21,978 nt of DNA from a virus: the IMG/VR virus record IMGVR_UViG_3300046535_000459, positions 1 through 21,978 of that record. The stretch is one strand, 5' to 3'. The stretch's first letter is position 1, and the number at the start of each line of letters is the position of its first letter. Shown piece by piece: positions 1 to 8,236 of this stretch. The translations under genes were made by a program, and so were the position numbers. The notes under the pieces were generated by a model. It saw nothing but the letters and a program-made list of their open reading frames with translations, was not told the DNA's origin and searched no databases.

Positions 1-1578
1 CCACTTGGCGATGGGTATGCCATTTTTCCACTTGGTGACGCCTTGGACTTTGAACGCTTCTTGCGCCAGCTGGATCGTATTGGCACTGCCTTTGCCGGAG
101 CCGCTGCTACTCGTTGCGCCGGTGCTGAGCGTTTTGGTGTGCGTCGGGTTCGGCGGTTCCGGCAGCGGTTTGGTCGGCTTGGCTATCTTGATGGTGATCA
201 GATCTTCGCTCGAGAGCAGACTTGATTCGATGGTCTCCACGACGTACCGACCCTCAAACGGTCCCATGTTCTTTGTGATCTCACAGACACAGCCCGGTGG
301 AACCTTCCAGGACTCCGCATGCGCGATCACCGTCAGCTCAGTTACCTCACGGTTCTCGTGATATGCTCCGTTGATTTCTTCGACGCCGGGTGCGTCCTCA
401 TCCAGCTTCAGCCTCGATTGCGCCTCGTACAAAATCGTCTCTGGCACGTAGAAGAACTTGCCAGCCACCATGAACCGCCGCCAGTGGACATCGCTCGCCA
501 ACTTGCCGGTGTTCGTCCAAGCCGATTCTTTCTTCTTACGTTCAAATGGAAATCGCTCCACGACCGTTTCCGTCACGGAACCGCCACCCGTCGTGCTGGT
601 GCCGCCCAGATACCGTTCAACAGTTTGGATCGCTTCTTCTTCCCATTGGCCATACGCATTCGGAACGCCGGACTGCTGGACTTCTTGGGCCAGATCGTTC
701 TTCGATAGGTTGGGGTTGGAGTTGTCCTTGCTGATGGCGACCTTGAAGAATCCGTGGGCATCCGTCGATGGATCGCCGCTTGCCGGCCAAGCTCCGTTCT
801 TCAGCTGGCTGAAGGCTCCATAGCCGGACGGCGAGTTGAGTATGCTCACATCCGACTCTTGTGTGATCGTCATGATCGCTGTCACCAAGACCTTGAAGCT
901 CGCCCCCATCGACTCGCCAACCTGGAGGACTTCATCGATGATGTGTATCTGGCCGGCAGTCGCCTTGACATGCTTGACGGTGATACTGCCCTCATCCGCT
1001 TTGCCCAGCCCGTGTTCGGCCTGCGTGTGATGCTCGCCGGTTTCCTGCTGCTTTTCCTTCTTGGCATTCGCATCCTTTTTGTTTTTGATCGGCTGGACTT
1101 TGTGCAGTTCAGCGATGTGAACCGGGATCGGATTGCCATCCGCTTCCTGAACCTCACTCAAGACGAACTCGGCGCGGGTGACCTGATCTCTGTACGCTTT
1201 GCGGACGCCGAACACCCGCATCAGTCGAGCCGCGTTGTGTTCGATCAGCTTGAAGGTTCCGGATTCGCCTTCCTTGGTGTAGCCCATGTACCGGAAGTGC
1301 AACCCGTCCAGCGATGCGTGGTAGTAGGCGTTGGTCAGCGGCAACCGGAGTAGTGCCCGCTCCGGGTCGTCCACGGTAATGCTGACATTGCTGGCGCCGT
1401 CGATGGTCCTCTGGATCGTCGCGTCAGTTATTGCCGGCCCGATCAGCGCGGTGATGTGCTGGCCGGTATCTCTGAGGATCAGGTCGCTCAGGTCCGTCTG
1501 GATTCCAAGAACCCGGCTCTCCGTAGTCAGAGCGCGGGCTGCGGCTACTGCGACATGGCTACTTGCTTTGGTCGCCAT
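1..1578 (-). CDS. Tail baseplate hub-like protein with possible lytic transglycosylase domain (partial)
   Basis: This frame is open for 526 codons from an ATG at 1578 to the left edge, so the C-terminus is missing. The ATG overlaps the end of the upstream LysM gene by 20 bases and has no strong ribosome binding site. Residues 25-150 look like a beta-rich tail hub domain. Residues 160-200 are a Lys/Glu/His-rich linker. Residues 230-325 resemble a soluble lytic transglycosylase: a helix ending in Gln-Glu-Ser with Glu241 as candidate catalyst, a glycine-rich stretch near 250-280, and a C-terminal helix with an Asn-Ala-Tyr motif. Residues 410-465 resemble a hub domain again, followed by a Pro- and Ser/Gly-rich linker. 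Position after tape measure and LysM genes supports a baseplate hub that digests peptidoglycan during DNA entry. The enzymatic assignment is inferred from a weak motif. Confidence 0.8.
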   Translation of the reverse strand, partial: MATKASSHVAVAAARALTTESRVLGIQTDLSDLILRDTGQHITALIGPAITDATIQRTIDGASNVSITVDDPERALLRLPLTNAYYHASLDGLHFRYMGYTKEGESGTFKLIEHNAARLMRVFGVRKAYRDQVTRAEFVLSEVQEADGNPIPVHIAELHKVQPIKNKKDANAKKEKQQETGEHHTQAEHGLGKADEGSITVKHVKATAGQIHIIDEVLQVGESMGASFKVLVTAIMTITQESDVSILNSPSGYGAFSQLKNGAWPASGDPSTDAHGFFKVAISKDNSNPNLSKNDLAQEVQQSGVPNAYGQWEEEAIQTVERYLGGTSTTGGGSVTETVVERFPFERKKKESAWTNTGKLASDVHWRRFMVAGKFFYVPETILYEAQSRLKLDEDAPGVEEINGAYHENREVTELTVIAHAESWKVPPGCVCEITKNMGPFEGRYVVETIESSLLSSEDLITIKIAKPTKPLPEPPNPTHTKTLSTGATSSSGSGKGSANTIQLAQEAFKVQGVTKWKNGIPIAKW

Positions 1579-2248
1579 TGGAGCCGTAAGGGTTCTTGGG
1601 CAGCTTGAGCTTCGTGCCCGGTTTCAGTTCCTTGTTTGGATCCCGCAGACCGTTCTTGTCTGCGATCTTCTTCCAAACGGATCGGTCGCCGTAAAGGTTC
1701 GCTGCGATGGATGCCAGCGTATCGCCTTTGCGCGTCGTGTAGCTGGAGCCTGGCGCGGTCGTGCCGCCATTGCTCCGCTTCTTTTTGCCCTTCCGTCGAT
1801 TGCGAACCTTGAGGTCCTCGCCATCGCGAAACTCAATCACCTTCAGCACAGCCGCCTGGCGGAGTAGGGAGCGATCATCGTCGCGCTCGACTTCACCCCA
1901 TTCGATTGATTCAAGCACCCAGTCCAGCTGCGGGTAGTTGATCGGCCCGAACATCTGGAACAGCGGCGGCTCTTCATCGTTGGTCGTGTTTCTGCCAAGC
2001 CTTGCCAGCTCATTCATCTGACCTTGGATGGAGTTGCCCTTGATGTAGCCATTCAGCAGCACCGGGATATCCTGAGTGATCGGATCGCCGCCCGTCCACT
2101 TGGACACGCCAATGGCATCCGGTCGCCCTTCAGTTTCCCAGCCGCCAATTCCGCCCGTGAGTGTGGCTGCGCCTTCGCCCATCAGGATTTCCAGATCGAC
2201 ATCGGCCTCCTTGGAGACGATGTGGATTAGCTGTTGCGGGGTACTCAT
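1559..2248 (-). CDS. LysM-domain tail protein (baseplate/hub-associated)
   Basis: The product is 229 aa. Residues 1-145 form an N-terminal domain typical of small proteins that follow the tape measure in contractile-tailed phages. Residues 146-160 are a very basic linker. Residues 169-217 are a LysM domain, with the usual Tyr-Thr-x-x-x-Gly-Asp-Thr-Leu start and a Pro-Gly-Thr-x-Leu-x-Leu-Pro end. The family (Mu- and P2-like LysM tail proteins, T4 gp53-like) sits at the tail tip or baseplate and may bind glycan. The ATG overlaps the tape measure stop as ATGA, so the two genes are probably translationally coupled. The following hub gene starts inside its last codons. Confidence 0.85.
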   Translation of the reverse strand: MSTPQQLIHIVSKEADVDLEILMGEGAATLTGGIGGWETEGRPDAIGVSKWTGGDPITQDIPVLLNGYIKGNSIQGQMNELARLGRNTTNDEEPPLFQMFGPINYPQLDWVLESIEWGEVERDDDRSLLRQAAVLKVIEFRDGEDLKVRNRRKGKKKRSNGGTTAPGSSYTTRKGDTLASIAANLYGDRSVWKKIADKNGLRDPNKELKPGTKLKLPKNPYGSNGDQSK

Positions 2249-4611
2249 CCGTTGGCCTCGTCTTCCAGCGTCACATCGGCCACCGCTTCGCCTAGCTGCC
2301 TATGCCCTAGATGGACAGGGACGACGACGCGGAGCGGAGTTCCCCTAGCATTGCCGCTTCCCTGCCTACGGCTTGCGCTAGCAGGCTCTCCGAGTGTGGA
2401 TAGGGTACGGCGGTGCCCCTGGGGGTGAACCGCTCTAGAGGACGCTCCGGGCTTCTGACTTTTATGCCCACCACCACCGCCTTTGTGGCCGGGATGGATC
2501 GGTTCCAAATGGGGCTGAACCGTCGTGTTCGGATTGACTATATTGCCGGCGGCGCTCAGACCTTCGCCTGCCAGATTGAGTGCGTCCTTGACCGGACCCG
2601 GAAGGGCATCCAGGAAGCCTGAAAGAAATTCCTTTCCGAGTTCCTTGCCGGCTTCGTACAGCTTGGTGATGCCGGTCTTCAGAGCCGACCAGAGCCGACC
2701 CGGCAACGCGGAGAACCAGCCCTTGATACTTTCCCAAACGCTCTTCATGCCGTTCCACAGGAAGGTGATCGCCTTGATGCCGAACTGGAAAGCCTTTGGC
2801 GCGAAGCTCGAGACCGCGTTGATCAGCTTGCCCGGAACCGTGAACATGAAGCTCACAACATCACCGATCTTTTCACCGATGGCGGAGCGGAGGTTCACCA
2901 GCGCGGCTCCGATCCGGAAGGGCAGTGTAAGCCAGAACCCGACCAGCCACCCCAGAGCTTTCGGAATCTTTTTGATGATGCCCCAGACCATTCCCGGGAA
3001 GCTCTTGATCGCGTTGATGGTGTTGTGGATGGCGTTCACGATCCATTTCTTGATGTTCTTCCAGTTCTTGACGATCACCACCGCCAGCAGAGTGAGCGGG
3101 CTGATCACTGCGAGTACGTACTTGCCCCAGGTGTCGAAGTTCCTGATAGCCAGATAGATGACCGCGCCCAGAGCGATGATCCCGGCGACGATCAGCACCA
3201 CCGGAGCGCTGGCAATGTCGAGCGCCGTGAACGCTGTCGCAAGCGCATAGATACCAAGCGTCATGGTGCCGATCATCGTGAGCACCGGGCCAAGCACAGC
3301 CAGCCCGACTCCAAGCACGATGAGCACCGTCTTCACCGGCTTGGGCAGGTGCGCGAACCCTTCTGCGAGTTTCACGATGAACTTGGCCGCTTTCGTGACC
3401 CAGGGGATCAGCGCGTTGCCGACTTCGATCAGGACGACCTGTAGCTGAGCCCACGCCGTTTTCAGTTGGACGATGGGCTGTTTCTTTGTTTCCTCCAGAG
3501 CGTGTTTGAATTTGCCCGCCGAACCCGCGAGTTCTCCTTGCTTCTGTTTCAGCAGGTCGATGTGGCGCATCAGAGCGATGATGCCTCCGGACGTTCGGCC
3601 GCCACCGAACATTTCGCTGATGAGCTTCGCCCTGGCCGCCATTTCCGCTGGACCACCGCCCAGCTTTTCCAGTTTGGAGTTGAGCAGTTCCAGGGTCGGT
3701 ACAAGACCTTTCTTGCGCATGCTGATGGCGAGGGTGTTGCCTTGGAGGCCAAGCGATTCCATCGCTTTTTCAGCTTTGGCAGTCGGAGCCGCCATCATGT
3801 TGAAGGCCATCGCCATACGGGTCGATGCGGCGGCTGCCGGGGTTCCGGTCGTCGTCAGCGTTCCGAGTGCCGCGCCGATTTCTCTAAGGCTCAGCCCCAG
3901 GTTCGCGGCTTTGTCGAGCAGCCCAGTGCCCATGGCCGACAGCAGATCTTCGAACCGCATCGCGCCGATACCGACGATGCTGTTCATCAGCCCGACTGTT
4001 TCGTTGAGGTTCTTCGTGCCCTTGATCTGCGTGGCCATCGCGGCGGCGACAGCTTTGGAAGTTTTTTCAAGATTCGCGTGGCCTACCGATGCAAGCTCCT
4101 CGGATTTGACCAGGGCTTCAAACGCGCGTTTGCCTCGGAACCCTGCCGACTCGATACTGAACAGACCTTTCGCCAGATCATTCGGCCCGGATGCGCTGGC
4201 CCCGGAGCGGGCGAAGTTCAAGACCGCTTCGGACATCCGCCCGACTTCTTTCTGTGACGCGCCAGCCTGGGTGCTGATCTGCTCCATTGAGTCGCTGAAG
4301 TCCAGAGCCATCTTCACGCCGACGCCGCCGATGATCGCCAGCGGAACCGTGAAGGCTCTAGTGAGTTTCTGGCCGGTGGACTTCATGCCCTCGCCCACCG
4401 ACTTCATTTTGGCCATCGCCCCCATACCCTTCGCGGCGCTGGCTTGCATCGTCGCCATGCCAGCCGCTCCGGTCTGGGCCTGCGCCCCGGCGCGCTCTGC
4501 GGCTGCGCCGAACTCGCCCGTTGCCGTCGCGCTCCGCTGCATCTGCTCCTGGTACTGGACCGCACCAGTGAGACGCATTTTGATTGCTATGAGCTCCTCA
4601 GCTAAACCCAT
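2245..4611 (-). CDS. Tail tape measure protein
   Basis: At 788 aa this is the longest complete gene in the window, and it lies directly after the tail assembly chaperone, as expected. Residues 1-80 are Ala/Gln/Met-rich and helical. Residues 100-350 match the TP901-type tape measure core, beginning Met-Ala-Leu-Asp-Phe-Ser-Asp-Ser and containing the typical Gly/Ala-rich helices. Residues 427-515 hold several hydrophobic segments that may insert into the host membrane during DNA ejection. The end of the protein returns to a short beta segment (VVVPVHLGHRQLGEAVAD) common at tape measure C-termini. The ATG directly follows the chaperone extension stop (TAGATG). By the usual rule of about 0.15 nm per residue, the tail would be roughly 115-120 nm long; this is an estimate. 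Confidence 0.95.
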   Translation of the reverse strand: MGLAEELIAIKMRLTGAVQYQEQMQRSATATGEFGAAAERAGAQAQTGAAGMATMQASAAKGMGAMAKMKSVGEGMKSTGQKLTRAFTVPLAIIGGVGVKMALDFSDSMEQISTQAGASQKEVGRMSEAVLNFARSGASASGPNDLAKGLFSIESAGFRGKRAFEALVKSEELASVGHANLEKTSKAVAAAMATQIKGTKNLNETVGLMNSIVGIGAMRFEDLLSAMGTGLLDKAANLGLSLREIGAALGTLTTTGTPAAAASTRMAMAFNMMAAPTAKAEKAMESLGLQGNTLAISMRKKGLVPTLELLNSKLEKLGGGPAEMAARAKLISEMFGGGRTSGGIIALMRHIDLLKQKQGELAGSAGKFKHALEETKKQPIVQLKTAWAQLQVVLIEVGNALIPWVTKAAKFIVKLAEGFAHLPKPVKTVLIVLGVGLAVLGPVLTMIGTMTLGIYALATAFTALDIASAPVVLIVAGIIALGAVIYLAIRNFDTWGKYVLAVISPLTLLAVVIVKNWKNIKKWIVNAIHNTINAIKSFPGMVWGIIKKIPKALGWLVGFWLTLPFRIGAALVNLRSAIGEKIGDVVSFMFTVPGKLINAVSSFAPKAFQFGIKAITFLWNGMKSVWESIKGWFSALPGRLWSALKTGITKLYEAGKELGKEFLSGFLDALPGPVKDALNLAGEGLSAAGNIVNPNTTVQPHLEPIHPGHKGGGGGHKSQKPGASSRAVHPQGHRRTLSTLGEPASASRRQGSGNARGTPLRVVVPVHLGHRQLGEAVADVTLEDEANG

Positions 4612-4788
4612 CTACTTCAGCACCTTCGAGAGCTTGTTGGCGATGTCTGTTGCCAGATTCTGATCACGCTGCTCCAGGAGCTCGACGGCGCGATTGACTA
4701 TGGCTTCCATGACCGACCACTCGGTCTGGTCGCGGATGGTGATCAGCCGCCACGGGTCGATCCCGAACAGCGTTGCCGTCGCCACCAT
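4612..4788 (-). CDS. Tail assembly chaperone downstream reading frame (probable -1 frameshift extension)
   Basis: A 58-codon frame runs from an ATG at 4788 to a TAG abutting the tape measure start. The same frame is open back to 4839, overlapping the end of the upstream chaperone gene in the -1 frame. It encodes a mostly helical, acidic segment (FGIDPWRLITIRDQTEW near its start) and looks like real coding sequence. The ATG has no visible ribosome binding site, so I infer it is read mainly as the C-terminal extension of the chaperone, as with lambda G/GT. A slip at the Phe codon 4826-4824 would give a fusion of about 262 aa. Independent translation from the ATG cannot be excluded. Confidence 0.75.
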   Translation of the reverse strand: MVATATLFGIDPWRLITIRDQTEWSVMEAIVNRAVELLEQRDQNLATDIANKLSKVLK

Positions 4789-4817
4789 GTCAATCGCGTC
4801 GTCATCACTCTGGATCT

Positions 4818-4841
4818 CTAGGAGAAATCCTTGTCCTCCTC
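4818..4841 (-). other. Candidate -1 ribosomal frameshift window
   Basis: The downstream -1 frame has a TGA at 4842-4840 and the upstream frame a TAG at 4820-4818, so any productive slip must happen in the roughly 20 bases between them. The codons there are GAG GAG GAC AAG GAT TTC TCC TAG. No perfect X XXY YYZ heptamer exists. The nearest is GGATTTC, where the Phe codon TTC can re-pair with TTT but the Asp codon cannot re-pair well. A slip near the stop is the simplest reading. Confidence 0.5.
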
Positions 4842-5399
4842 ACTCTTGCTCGACTGCATCCACTCGCCCAAATCGTTGTGCATAGCGGTCACAGCCAGGT
4901 CGTTGGCGTAGACCGCCAACACTACCTTGCGAGCCGTCCGGTTGCCGTCGATTTCCAGGCCCAGCCACTTCGCCAGCCTCTCATCGAATCGAGCCGGGTT
5001 GCCCCCAAAGTCATCGGGGAACAGCTCCTGGAGCGGCGTCAGAACCTCCTTGCCGTCCAGTTCGCGTCGGATGAGCAGCACCTCACATGCGGTCGCCAGA
5101 ACGTCGGCGTGGCCGTTGAGCTCCTTGCGGTTACTCCGCGACGCATCCGCGTTCTCTGCGATTTTCTTCAGCTGCTCCCAGGGCATCCGCTTGAATCTGC
5201 CGACAAGCTCGCCGTCATATCCGGGGATGTCCAGGTCGATCTCTTTCTTGAGGCGAATCCGTTCCCGCTTCGCCTTCAATCTGTCGAGGACCGATTCCTC
5301 TGCATCACTTCCGTTGCGGGTCGGGTCCGGAGCGGGAGGAGTCTCCTCCTCATCCGCTCCGGTCACCGTCCGGTCTTTGGTGCCGCTGTCCTTCTCCAT
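4818..5399 (-). CDS. Tail assembly chaperone
   Basis: The 193 aa product lies between the tail tube and tape measure genes, the classic place for the chaperone that coats the tape measure during tail assembly. The first 50 residues are acidic, Thr/Pro-rich and probably disordered. The remainder is a helical domain with a conserved-looking FKRMPWEQLKKIAENAD segment. The start is an ATG with a good ribosome binding site (GGGAG, four bases upstream). The C-terminus is charged (SSKSEEDKDFS) and ends at TAG, but a -1 shift just before it joins a longer frame reaching the tape measure start. Function comes from position and architecture; chaperones in this family diverge strongly. Confidence 0.85.
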   Translation of the reverse strand: MEKDSGTKDRTVTGADEEETPPAPDPTRNGSDAEESVLDRLKAKRERIRLKKEIDLDIPGYDGELVGRFKRMPWEQLKKIAENADASRSNRKELNGHADVLATACEVLLIRRELDGKEVLTPLQELFPDDFGGNPARFDERLAKWLGLEIDGNRTARKVVLAVYANDLAVTAMHNDLGEWMQSSKSEEDKDFS

Positions 5400-5418
5400 C
5401 GTGCTCCCTTCTTCTCAG

Positions 5419-5841
5419 CTAGCCGATGATGGCAGCTGAGCTGATCTCGATTTCGACCCGGCCCTCTTCAGAGCTTTCCGAATCGACTGCTGGCGCTTTG
5501 GCCATTTTCAGGGTGCCCTGGTAGACGATGGGTTCTCCGTAGGGCACCTCATTGATGTCGAGCGGCTGCTTGGTGACCGTGACCTGGCCTTTGCCGGCCC
5601 GGTCGAACAGCGTCTTGATGATGCTGCCGTCGCGGTCCAGGTCATAGTACCGGCTCACGATGACGTTGCTGACGGTCCTTGAACCGCCCAGCGAAATCTC
5701 CGGAGCCATGCCACCCGGTTTGTACTTTTTCTCGTTGGAATCGACGTCCCCGCCGTCCATTTTATCCCAGATGCCGTAGTCGTCTCCGTCAACCGCGACG
5801 GAGACGCTGTACATGTCCTGTCGGCTTGGCTTGTCAGGCAT
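5419..5841 (-). CDS. Tail tube protein
   Basis: The product is 140 aa, directly after the sheath gene and overlapping its TGA by one base (TGATG). It is beta-rich, begins with a Val-Ser-Val strand around an Asp-rich loop (VDGDDYGIWDKMDGGDVDSN), and has the strand/loop pattern of contractile-tail inner tube proteins (PhageTube family). Gene order sheath, tube, chaperone, tape measure is diagnostic for myoviruses. It should polymerise as hexameric rings inside the sheath. The start is the only ATG fitting the coupling. Confidence 0.9.
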   Translation of the reverse strand: MPDKPSRQDMYSVSVAVDGDDYGIWDKMDGGDVDSNEKKYKPGGMAPEISLGGSRTVSNVIVSRYYDLDRDGSIIKTLFDRAGKGQVTVTKQPLDINEVPYGEPIVYQGTLKMAKAPAVDSESSEEGRVEIEISSAAIIG

Positions 5842-7280
5842 CAGACTGCCTCCGTCGTTGCGACCTTGGACACGTAGATCGACACGGTCTCACCGAACGG
5901 CGACATGCGCACCTCGATGACTGCGTTGATCTGGCGTCCTGCGATCGTTGTCGGAGTGTTGACCTGTGCTCCAGTGTCCACGAACGCCGCTTCATCGAAC
6001 GTATGCCCGTACAGAGCATCATTCGCGAAGTAAGGCAACAGCATTCCGCGAAGCTCGCCATTGAACTTCGCGAATGTGATGCCTTTGCCGTCGATCTGCT
6101 CGAACAGATACTTGCCGGCAATGGCGTCCGCTTTCGCTGCGATCTCCATGTAGAGTCGAGCGTTGGTGGCCAGAAGCCACGTTGCGTCCGTGACTCCGTT
6201 TACCAGCGTCCTGAACCCCATCTGAGTCGCCACTCCATTTCGCATATTCGCGATGTTGACTCCGCCGTCATAGAGCAGGTCTTTGTCGCTGTCGCTGAAT
6301 TCAGGTTTCGACAGTTCGACAGTGTAGTTGCTCTGACCGTAACGGTCGCCTGCCGCCGCGATGTTGGGGCTGAACCCACCAGCGTGATTGCGAGCGATGA
6401 TGCCGCAGACGACACAGCTTGGCGGCACCGTCCGGAACGTTCCTGCTGCGATCCCCGGGACCACTCGCCATGCGCCGAACATCGCACCGTACCGCGCCTG
6501 CGCAAGCGCCCGGTCGGTTGCGGCCATGGAGATCAACGTGGCAGCCGTTGCTGTATCTGTTCCGTCCAGAATGGCGAAGCGGTTCCTGGCTTCGGCATGT
6601 TCCAGCAACTGTTTGTGCGCGGTCGTCGTGGCCCGTCCGGGCATCGTTACCTGCCCTGGACCTTCCGACTTGCTGATGACGTTGAGGGCTGTCAGCCACT
6701 CGGTGTCGGTCGCGCTGGCGTGATCGTCTGCACCTTCCGTCAGGGTGAAGGACCCGTTTTTGGGATCGCCTTTGCCCAGGTCTTCCACTCTGATGTACTT
6801 CGACTTCGACGCCCACGCGATGGCGGCTGTGTTGTCGACCAGTTCAGGCGAGACTTCCAGAACCTTGGTGCCTTCCTTGACCGTGATGATGTAGTTGCCG
6901 CCGACTTCGCCTGCTTTGATTTCGACGGTGATGTTGTTGGCCCATTCGCCTGGCGAGACCGCCAAGACTTTCAGGGTGTTTTCGCTTGCGCCGTTCTGGA
7001 GCGTTTTGTTGGCCACTTTCGCAGCGGGTCCAACTACCCGGACCCACTTGAAAATTGCCCCGCCCTCTCGGAAGAACACGTCTGCGGCATCATACAGAAT
7101 GCCGTATGCGACTCGTTCTCCGCCCTGTTCTACGAACTGCTGTAGACTGTGGGCCTCAGCTACCGCTCCAGTCGGTCCACGGTCGGCCATGCCGACCGCG
7201 AACATCGTGCCAGACTGAATCGGCGCGGAGCGCGAAACCGGCGACTGCCGCGAGATGACTTGACTTTTGGGAAAAGGCAT
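5841..7280 (-). CDS. Contractile tail sheath protein
   Basis: The product is 479 aa, typical of sheath subunits. Near the N-terminus is the hallmark GTMFAVGMADRGPTGAV segment, resembling the usual opening of phage sheath proteins. The middle has the domain with a conserved Pro-Pro-Ser-x-x-Val-x-Gly-x-x-Ala-Arg segment followed by Gly and Ala-Ala-Ala-Gly, near residues 285-315. The C-terminal domain contains the Thr-Leu-Val-Asn-Gly strand and the RMSPFGETVSIYVSK ending. The ATG has a good ribosome binding site (AAAGGAG, about eight bases upstream). It forms the outer contractile tube and shows the virion is a myovirus. There is no sign of truncation. Confidence 0.96.
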   Translation of the reverse strand: MPFPKSQVISRQSPVSRSAPIQSGTMFAVGMADRGPTGAVAEAHSLQQFVEQGGERVAYGILYDAADVFFREGGAIFKWVRVVGPAAKVANKTLQNGASENTLKVLAVSPGEWANNITVEIKAGEVGGNYIITVKEGTKVLEVSPELVDNTAAIAWASKSKYIRVEDLGKGDPKNGSFTLTEGADDHASATDTEWLTALNVISKSEGPGQVTMPGRATTTAHKQLLEHAEARNRFAILDGTDTATAATLISMAATDRALAQARYGAMFGAWRVVPGIAAGTFRTVPPSCVVCGIIARNHAGGFSPNIAAAGDRYGQSNYTVELSKPEFSDSDKDLLYDGGVNIANMRNGVATQMGFRTLVNGVTDATWLLATNARLYMEIAAKADAIAGKYLFEQIDGKGITFAKFNGELRGMLLPYFANDALYGHTFDEAAFVDTGAQVNTPTTIAGRQINAVIEVRMSPFGETVSIYVSKVATTEAV

Positions 7281-7283
7281 CCG

Positions 7284-7622
7284 CTAGTCTCCTTTCTCGT
7301 TCTTCGCCTCGACGGCAGCGGTGACGTCATCGGCGGTAATCCGCCCGTCTTTGCCGGTGCCTGTTACGTCAGTCAGGTCGATGCCCGACTCATCTGCGAG
7401 CTTGATTGCTGCATCCGTTGCGCCCGCGTCAGCTGTTGAGAGCTCCTCGTCGGATCGACCATCCGCAGCCTGGTCGTCCTTTTCCGAGACGAACACGCCT
7501 TCCTCGATTCGCTCCTTGTTGAAATCGTTGTCCGTGTCGAGATCGGTGATGACCTCGCCAGGGGCAAACGTCCGGCCATCGCCGTCTGTCTCGGCGTGCG
7601 TACTCTGCACCCGGTAGTTCAT
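7284..7622 (-). CDS. Small protein with C-terminal E3-binding-like (PSBD-like) domain
   Basis: The product is 112 aa, coupled to the upstream tail terminator by an ATGA overlap and lying three bases before the sheath gene. Residues 1-48 are a small beta domain with Phe-Ala-Pro-Gly-Glu-Val-Ile and a Gly-Val-Phe-Val strand. Residues 49-70 are an acidic linker. Residues 72-105 match the peripheral subunit-binding domain of 2-oxoacid dehydrogenases, with the signature GTGKDGRIT followed by an Asp-Asp-Val helix. The same architecture recurs in the gene at 9267-9833. I infer a virion or assembly role at the head-tail joint or tail top. Binding to a host dehydrogenase is possible but unsupported. 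Confidence 0.8.
   Translation of the reverse strand: MNYRVQSTHAETDGDGRTFAPGEVITDLDTDNDFNKERIEEGVFVSEKDDQAADGRSDEELSTADAGATDAAIKLADESGIDLTDVTGTGKDGRITADDVTAAVEAKNEKGD
7336..7400. repeat. Diverged copy 1 of a 65-bp duplicated domain sequence
   Basis: This stretch encodes the E3-binding-like core of the 112 aa protein. Aligned by hand without gaps to 9319-9383 it matches at 48 of 65 positions, including a shared run CCGTCTTTGCCGGT. The similarity indicates duplication of a domain within the virion gene cluster. Confidence 0.7.
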
Positions 7623-8236
7623 GCTCCAACCTCGTCTTTCTTCTCGATTGTGATGTTGGCCTCGACTGGGTTATCAAATTCAGTTCCCAAACCGTATGGG
7701 TCAGCGGACGGTTCCGCGATGCCGAGACGTTTGTTGACCACGTTGTGGACTTCGACCCGGAAGGTGACTTGGACTGCCATCACAGCATGATCCTCCCGCT
7801 CGGGCGGTTCATCGTACCGCTCGTCCTCATACTCGACGGCGGATGATATGCCACCCAAGCCTTGCTGCTGGAGCATCAGCTGCCGGACAACCGGCCCGTA
7901 GATGCGCGCCAGCTTTCGCGTATTGTCGCGGTTGTTCGCCTCCACGATGACGGCAACGCCCAGATGGAACTTCGCCCGGTAGGTGCCATCACCTTTCATC
8001 GCAGGTTCCTCGGCCAAACCCGGCGACACAATGACGACCACCGGCGTGTCCTCTGCGGCCCAGTTCCTGAACTCGTTGACTGTCGTGTAGTTCTTGATGA
8101 TCGGCAGGGTCCGGGGTTTTAGTCCGCGCTCACGCTCTGCCTCGGCCAAGTAGTCTTCGATGAAGGCTTCCAAAGTTTCCTGCGCAGCCGCCTCGATCTC
8201 GTCCGGCCCAATATTTGATCCGAATAGATCGCTCAT
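7619..8236 (-). CDS. Tail terminator protein (probable)
   Basis: The product is 205 aa and lies between the Mu G/gp10-like gene and the sheath region, where the tail terminator or tail completion protein is expected. It overlaps both neighbours by ATGA. Residues 10-40 form an amphipathic helix. Residues 64-120 form an alpha/beta core with strand VVVIVSPG, strand FHLGVAVIVEANN and a following helix, which is the usual tail terminator pattern. The C-terminal third has the strand MAVQVTFRVEVHNVV. The role, capping the tail tube and mediating head joining, follows from position and fold pattern rather than a sequence signature. Confidence 0.72.
   Translation of the reverse strand: MSDLFGSNIGPDEIEAAAQETLEAFIEDYLAEAERERGLKPRTLPIIKNYTTVNEFRNWAAEDTPVVVIVSPGLAEEPAMKGDGTYRAKFHLGVAVIVEANNRDNTRKLARIYGPVVRQLMLQQQGLGGISSAVEYEDERYDEPPEREDHAVMAVQVTFRVEVHNVVNKRLGIAEPSADPYGLGTEFDNPVEANITIEKKDEVGA

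Noticed and set aside
2291-2441. Cluster of five CTAG tetramers in the tape measure C-terminal coding region
   Set aside because: CTAG is also frequent elsewhere here, often at TAG stops, so the cluster is not a convincing signal; the protein reading stays plausible.
2681-2700. Perfect tandem 10-mer AGAGCCGACC
   Set aside because: Only two copies inside the tape measure gene; a chance repeat is likely.
3473-4663. Long plus-strand open frame (396 codons) opposite the tape measure gene
   Set aside because: It is antisense to a clear tape measure gene, has biased Ser/Pro/Ala/Arg composition and no binding site. High GC codon use creates such mirror frames.
5679-7145. Plus-strand frame of 488 codons opposite the sheath gene
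   Set aside because: It is a shadow of the sheath gene, rich in Arg, Cys and His without domain-like pattern.
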